64,000 nt of DNA from Toxotes chatareus (lineage: Eukaryota; Chordata; Actinopteri; Toxotidae): positions 25,860,001-25,924,000 of the forward strand of contig CM028889.1 in the NCBI GenBank assembly GCA_016801885.1, read 5' to 3'. Made by a program: the position numbers and the translations under genes. The notes below the pieces were generated by a model. That model was not told the origin of the DNA. It searched no databases and saw nothing but the letters and a program-made list of their open reading frames with translations. Within the stretch, counting starts at the first letter, position 1. Each line of letters starts with the position of its first letter. Shown piece by piece: positions 60,801 to 64,000 of this stretch.

Positions 60801-63800
60801 TTAAAAACATCCTTCTCCATTTTTATAACACCAAAGTATAACTCTTCAAAACACTTCAAATCAGATTCTAGCTTGGTGTGATCATGATCATGATGTACAG
60901 TATGTGCTAGAGCTGAAACAGTTCACTAATCAATCAGCTGATTGACAGAAAATCAAAGGTAGTCTGTGAAGGTTTTGACCACTCGTAGAGCCATGAAGCA
61001 ATGTTTTGATGAGTGAGTCCACGTTGTGTTTGGGTGTTTGTAGATGTGCTCAGTGACGCACATGCACACACACATTCTGGCCAATCGTTTTCATTATACC
61101 ACTGATCAACAGGCTGCGGCAAGTAAATACTTCCCCTTAATCAGAATCAGAATCAGAATCAGGTTTATTGGCCAAGTTTGTACATACAAGTTTGTACATA
61201 CAAACAAGGAATTTGACTCCGGTTTTTCTTCCTCTCCTGCGGTACAACAACAAAGACAACAACAACAACAACACACAACCGACGGAACACTAATGGTGCA
61301 AAATGTGGGTGGTGCAATTTGTTCCAGAAACTAAAGATAACTATATAACTATTTACATATATATAAATATATATCTAGGCTATTGACAGAAATAGTGCAG
61401 GTTATAGTGCAAAAAAAAACAAAACAAAAAAAAAAAAAAACATAAAGACACGGTGAAATGAGGTAGTGGAAAAATGTGCAAATATGCTGAAGGAGGTAGT
61501 GGGGAAAGAAACAGTCACATGTTCATCAGAGCCACAGCCTGGGGAAAGAAACTGTCCTTGTATCGGCTGGTTTTGGCGAGCAGTGTTCTGAAGCGCCTGG
61601 CGGAGGGGAGGAGTTTAAACAGTTTGTGACCAGGATGTGAGGGGTCTGCAGCAGAAATGGAACAGTCATCGGTTCCTAACTCTGACCAAAATACTATAGG
61701 TCTTGTATATACTGTGGTAGGTCGGTGTCTGTCGATAATCCTCTCTGCATTTGCATCAAACTCAGTTGGTTAGTCCAGTCTTATCCAGATTGGTGGCTGA
61801 TCCAAACCAGACAATCGGATGGAAGTGCAGAGGACAGAGATGTTGTCATGGAAACCAATGATCTGCTGATTTTCTTAGGTAAGGAAATGGGTCTAATGGA
61901 TCACAGCAGGATGGGTCCACGGACGTCGCAGTGCAGTGATCAGGTTTTAAACTCTCATAGGCTGCACAGGTGCAAGAGCCTCTCACACTGAACCACTGTC
62001 TAATTTTGATAAAAGATCTGAGAGGCCATTATACTGTAGCTCCACAGAAAAGAAGACATCGGCTATGCAGCGTGCTTCGTGTTCAGCACACTGCTCTCTT
62101 CCTCAGAGTGTGGCCATGCTCACTGAATGTCCTGCTAGATGGACTGACAGCCACCAAACAATGAGAATAAATTCCACAATCTGAATTTTACAGTGCCACT
62201 TTGTTTGAGTTAATAAACAAATTTCATGCTGTAGAGCTGTGGTGAAGCCAGCATGTAGTACTTTTTTTTTCCAATCAAATTGTTTTTTTATGGAAACGTA
62301 TAATATTTCAATAGACTATAGTGATATGTGTTTAATGTATGGACTTTTTTTCTGTAATAGAGAGAAAGTTTACTGGTGTTTATGCAGTTTAGTACCTCGG
62401 TGTCCTTCAATACATCTATGCTTTATCTTTCCTTTAGATCTGTGGACACGGCTGTAGGAGCTAAACCAGCCTCTATATGAGAGGCTAGGGATATAACATG
62501 CTGCTTCCTCCAGTGGCTTGCACATTAACACATTTGCCGGTTGCAGGTTTTGACAAATTAGCAGTAATCAGTAATCACGTGTTATGTGGATCTCCAAAAT
62601 GACAAGGCAGCAGGACATCACAGTCATCCGTGTTAAAATATCTTCAGCCAGGTGGGCAGCTGGAGCCTGCTGAGGTAGGCACTGGGTGGGGTCCAGAAAC
62701 TTTTGAATGGGGGGCTACACTGGGGTGCTGTTTTAAAGAAGGGCTGCATTTGTAAAAAAACTAAAAATGTGTTAAGACTCACATTTAAAGCCCTGATTCT
62801 TGGCAACAATAAACTGTACATGCCACATAAACAGCTTTAAAAACTCTAATAGGAAACTGTATCAATAAATAGTTGGTGTTTCTAAATTTAAATAGCCCAC
62901 AGCCAGGAACTGATTATGAGAAACAGGGTCCCTGGACACAGACATGTAAAAGGCCCCCCATCCCTCCTCCTCATAGAGAACAATGTGATGTGGAAGGTTT
63001 ACTCACAGCTGGAGAAGATGAGTGGACAGGAGTGTTCGTCCATTGGAAAGTTGTGCAGCTGCAGCTGGCATTCTGCATTTATTGTCAGTCTGCAAAGAAA
63101 ATAGTGAATCTTTACTGTTTTGCTGCTGTAGTAAGTAATTTAATGTGTAAGTAAAAGGTAAAAGTTAATTTCATTGTGTTTGGACATTCAAAGTATCATA
63201 TATTTGAAATGAATTTTCATTAGTCTCACATCGTAATAATGTTTTAACATAATGTGACATTAACGTGGGCATGAATGCTTTAGTGCACGTTAGTTTTAAC
63301 TAAAATTATCCCTCAGCCTAGAGTGGGGTAGCAATTTTAACTAGTAGTCATCCTTCTACAGTGTAGGGGTTAGAGAAGTATGATCCATTAGTGTGAGACA
63401 GCTGTGAGAGGAAATCTAAATCACCGAGCTACAGAACATGTCCTGCAGGGGCAGGGGTTGGGAAGAATCTGCCCTTTACAGCATCGTTCTGTTTCTACAT
63501 AATTGCTTTTTGAATTTCCCTCAAGGCCATCTGTAGACAACAAATGTTACAAAAACACTGTTAAAAACATCCTTCTCCATTTTATAACACCAAAGTATAA
63601 CTCTTCAAAACACTTCAAATCAGATTCTAGCTTGGTGTGATCATGATCATGATGTACAGTATGTGCTAGAGCTGAAACAGTTCACTAATCAATCAGCTGA
63701 TTGACAGAAAATCAAAGGTAGTCTGTGAAGGTTTTGACCACCAGAGCCATGAAGCAATGTTTTGATGTGAGTCCACGTTGTGTTTGGGTGTTTGTAGATG

Positions 63801-64000
63801 TGCTCAGTGAAGCTGGTGATCCACTGACATTCTGGATCGTTTTCATTAGGCACTGATCAACAGGAGAGCAAGTAAATACTTCTGATGGAATAATCAATTT
63901 AAAGGGCTGTCAGTCCATTAAGAGCACACAAATCTGCGGATGGAATTATGAAGCCAATATGTTTTGGATCAAATCAGTAATCTGGTTTGCCCTTCTTATT
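51591..64000 (-). CDS. gabrg3: gabrg3, GABA-A receptor gamma-3 subunit (3' half; 5' part beyond window)
   Basis: GABRG3 is a subunit of the pentameric GABA-gated chloride channel in neuronal membranes; gamma subunits form the benzodiazepine site with alpha subunits. Five exons join in phase: the Cys-loop exon (60246-60328, also duplicated at 63007-63089), 56411-56548, 55357-55509, 53301-53500 and 51591-51869. They encode the Cys-loop CQLQLHNFPMDEHSC, the pre-M1 region, M1, the pore-lining M2 (ITTVLTMTTLSTVAR), M3, a short cytoplasmic loop, and M4 ending YLYL-stop. Gamma-3 is chosen over gamma-1/2 because of RKGRVHIDLLELDAYSRVFF (human gamma-3 HIDILELDSYSRVFF; gamma-1/2 have HIRIAKMDSY or similar) and KNSVEAADQKSWRLYQFDF. 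It converges on oca2 as in human. Exons for the signal peptide and most of the ligand-binding domain lie right of the window. Confidence 0.95.
51870..53300 (-). other. gabrg3: gabrg3 intron, nothing recognised
   Basis: A 1.4-kb intron (donor GTAAGT at 53295-53300, acceptor CTCCTCAG). I looked for a small extra exon for the cytoplasmic loop and saw no convincing candidate. Confidence 0.5.
53301..53500 (-). CDS. gabrg3: gabrg3 exon: M2 and M3
   Basis: This 200-nt exon begins (split glycine) ITTVLTMTTLSTVARTSLPR, the chloride-channel lining M2, then VSYVTAMDLFVTVCFLFVFA and ALMEYATLNYYS (M3), and ends MEPKRS before GTAAGT. It is nearly identical to human gamma-3 over the membrane spans. Confidence 0.98.
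53501..55356 (-). other. gabrg3: gabrg3 1.86-kb intron with a dispersed repeat
   Basis: It contains a dispersed-repeat remnant at about 53640-53900. Otherwise it is AT-rich, with poly-A runs near 54085 and 55077. No exon is recognised. Confidence 0.5.
53640..53900. repeat. dispersed repeat remnant
   Basis: TAGGCCAAAACTGTGAGCTG followed by AAAGAGGCTAAAATGCTC, and further on GGACTACACAGTGCTACAGC and AAATACTGATTATTGCAGCT, are ordered words I associate with a common fish interspersed repeat. No coding capacity and no clear ends. Confidence 0.4.
55357..55509 (-). CDS. gabrg3: gabrg3 exon: M1 and start of M2
   Basis: This 153-nt exon (acceptor TTTACACAG, donor GTACTG) encodes GDYVVMTVYFDLSRRMGYFT, then IQTYIPCILTVVLSWVSFWI (M1) and KKDATPARTALG. 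Phases on both sides agree with the neighbours. Confidence 0.98.
56411..56548 (-). CDS. gabrg3: gabrg3 exon: end of ligand-binding domain
   Basis: This 138-nt exon (acceptor TAATTACAG, donor GTAAGA) encodes GYPRDEMIYKWRKNSVEAAD and QKSWRLYQFDFMGLRNTTDI. KNSVEAADQKSWRLYQFDF is characteristic of gamma-3. NTT is a possible glycosylation sequon. Confidence 0.97.
56549..60245 (-). other. gabrg3: gabrg3 3.7-kb intron
   Basis: Mostly unique AT-rich sequence. From 58953 it enters copy A of the tandem duplication. The 182-codon + strand open frame at 58822-59370 has no recognisable domain, and its downstream half is repeated in copy B; I do not regard it as a gene. Confidence 0.5.
58953..61133. repeat. 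tandem duplication, copy A (contains gabrg3 Cys-loop exon)
   Basis: This 2.18-kb segment matches 61750-63882 almost base for base over most of its length. The first ~90 and last ~150 bases align only in patches. It includes the exon at 60246-60328 and flanking intron. Copy A holds 28 bases (about 59673-59700, CGTCAAATATTGCC...) that are missing in copy B between short matching ends. Confidence 0.95.
60246..60328 (-). CDS. gabrg3: gabrg3 Cys-loop exon, copy A
   Basis: This 83-nt exon has acceptor TTCTTTGCAG and donor GTGAGT on the - strand. It encodes LTINAECQLQLHNFPMDEHS and CPLIFSS, with one leading and one trailing base. The two cysteines 14 positions apart form the disulfide Cys-loop that names the receptor family. 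The trailing T joins AT of the next exon to give tyrosine (SSYGYPRDE). An 83-bp exon at this site is standard in GABA-A genes. Confidence 0.97.
61140..61660 (-). mobile_element. L2-like non-LTR retrotransposon fragment
   Basis: The left end is a tandem AATCAG repeat (61140-61162) followed by GTTTATTGGCCAAGTTTGTA and AAGGAATTTGACTCCGGTTT. The right part has GGGAAAGAAACTGTCCTTGT and AGCGCCTGGCGGAGGGGAGG, ending near GTGAGGGGTCTGCAG. These are landmarks of a very common fish LINE-derived repeat whose 3' tail is a short tandem repeat, so the element reads right to left. It is truncated and interrupted by A-rich and TATA-rich simple sequence. Confidence 0.55.
61661..61749. other. short unassigned spacer between the L2-like fragment and copy B
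   Basis: Ninety bases of sequence not matching copy A and not recognised. It would be the junction zone if copy B is an assembly insertion. Confidence 0.4.
61750..63882. repeat. tandem duplication, copy B (contains second Cys-loop exon)
   Basis: The segment repeats copy A at an offset of about 2.75-2.80 kb and is 48 bases shorter. In each indel I compared within the well-matching part (for example 62505, 62711, 62741, 62755, 62766, 63295, 63580) copy B is one base short, mostly in homopolymers. Both of its edges (61765-61870 and 63740-63882) look scrambled relative to copy A. Confidence 0.95.
63007..63089 (-). CDS. gabrg3: gabrg3 Cys-loop exon, copy B (duplicate)
   Basis: Identical over all 83 bases to 60246-60328, with the same acceptor and donor sites, so it is splice-competent as written. 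Including both copies would add 83 bases and shift the reading frame. At most one can be used in a normal transcript, or this copy is an assembly artefact. Which copy is the authentic locus cannot be decided from sequence alone. Confidence 0.8.
63883..64000. other. gabrg3: window end, gabrg3 intron
   Basis: Unique-looking sequence to the right of copy B. No exon is seen. The next upstream gabrg3 exon lies outside the window. Confidence 0.5.

Overview
This is vertebrate nuclear DNA, almost certainly from a teleost fish, probably a percomorph. Genes are split into short exons by GT-AG introns. The dispersed repeats (a TTAA-flanked inverted-repeat element carrying GCTAA repeats, a GCTAA/ATGCTAAC-rich element, and an L2-like non-LTR fragment with an AATCAG-type tail) are ones I associate with spiny-rayed fish. 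No complete single-frame gene of the bacterial kind is present; nearly all long open frames are antisense or intronic noise.

Two genes are supported, and they converge tail to tail. On the + strand, positions 1 to 34098 hold oca2 (P protein, the melanosomal anion transporter/channel of the DASS/ArsB-like ion-transporter superfamily). I could chain 23 coding exons with consistent splice phases into 814 visible residues ending in a stop; only the first few N-terminal codons lie left of the window. On the - strand, from the right edge to 51591, lies the 3' half of gabrg3 (GABA-A receptor gamma-3): the Cys-loop exon, the exon before M1, M1/M2, M2/M3, and the final exon with the cytoplasmic loop and M4. 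The same convergent OCA2-GABRG3 order is known in human and other vertebrates, so the window is conserved synteny. HERC2 would be expected to the left and GABRA5/GABRB3-type genes to the right.

Layout: 1-34.1 kb oca2, with an 8.1-kb last intron; 34.1-34.7 kb oca2 3' UTR, dominated by a TG microsatellite; 34.7-51.5 kb intergenic DNA with several dispersed repeats and no supported gene (part may be the gabrg3 3' UTR); 51.6-64 kb gabrg3 exons and introns.

The most unusual feature is at the right end. About 2.15 kb containing the 83-bp gabrg3 Cys-loop exon occurs twice in tandem (58953-61133 and 61750-63882), separated by an L2-like repeat. The exon copies are identical, but using both would shift the frame. 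In every indel I compared within the matching part, the right copy is the shorter, mostly in homopolymers. That pattern favours an unpolished assembly duplication over a true exon duplication, though the latter is not excluded. I found no new multi-gene system.
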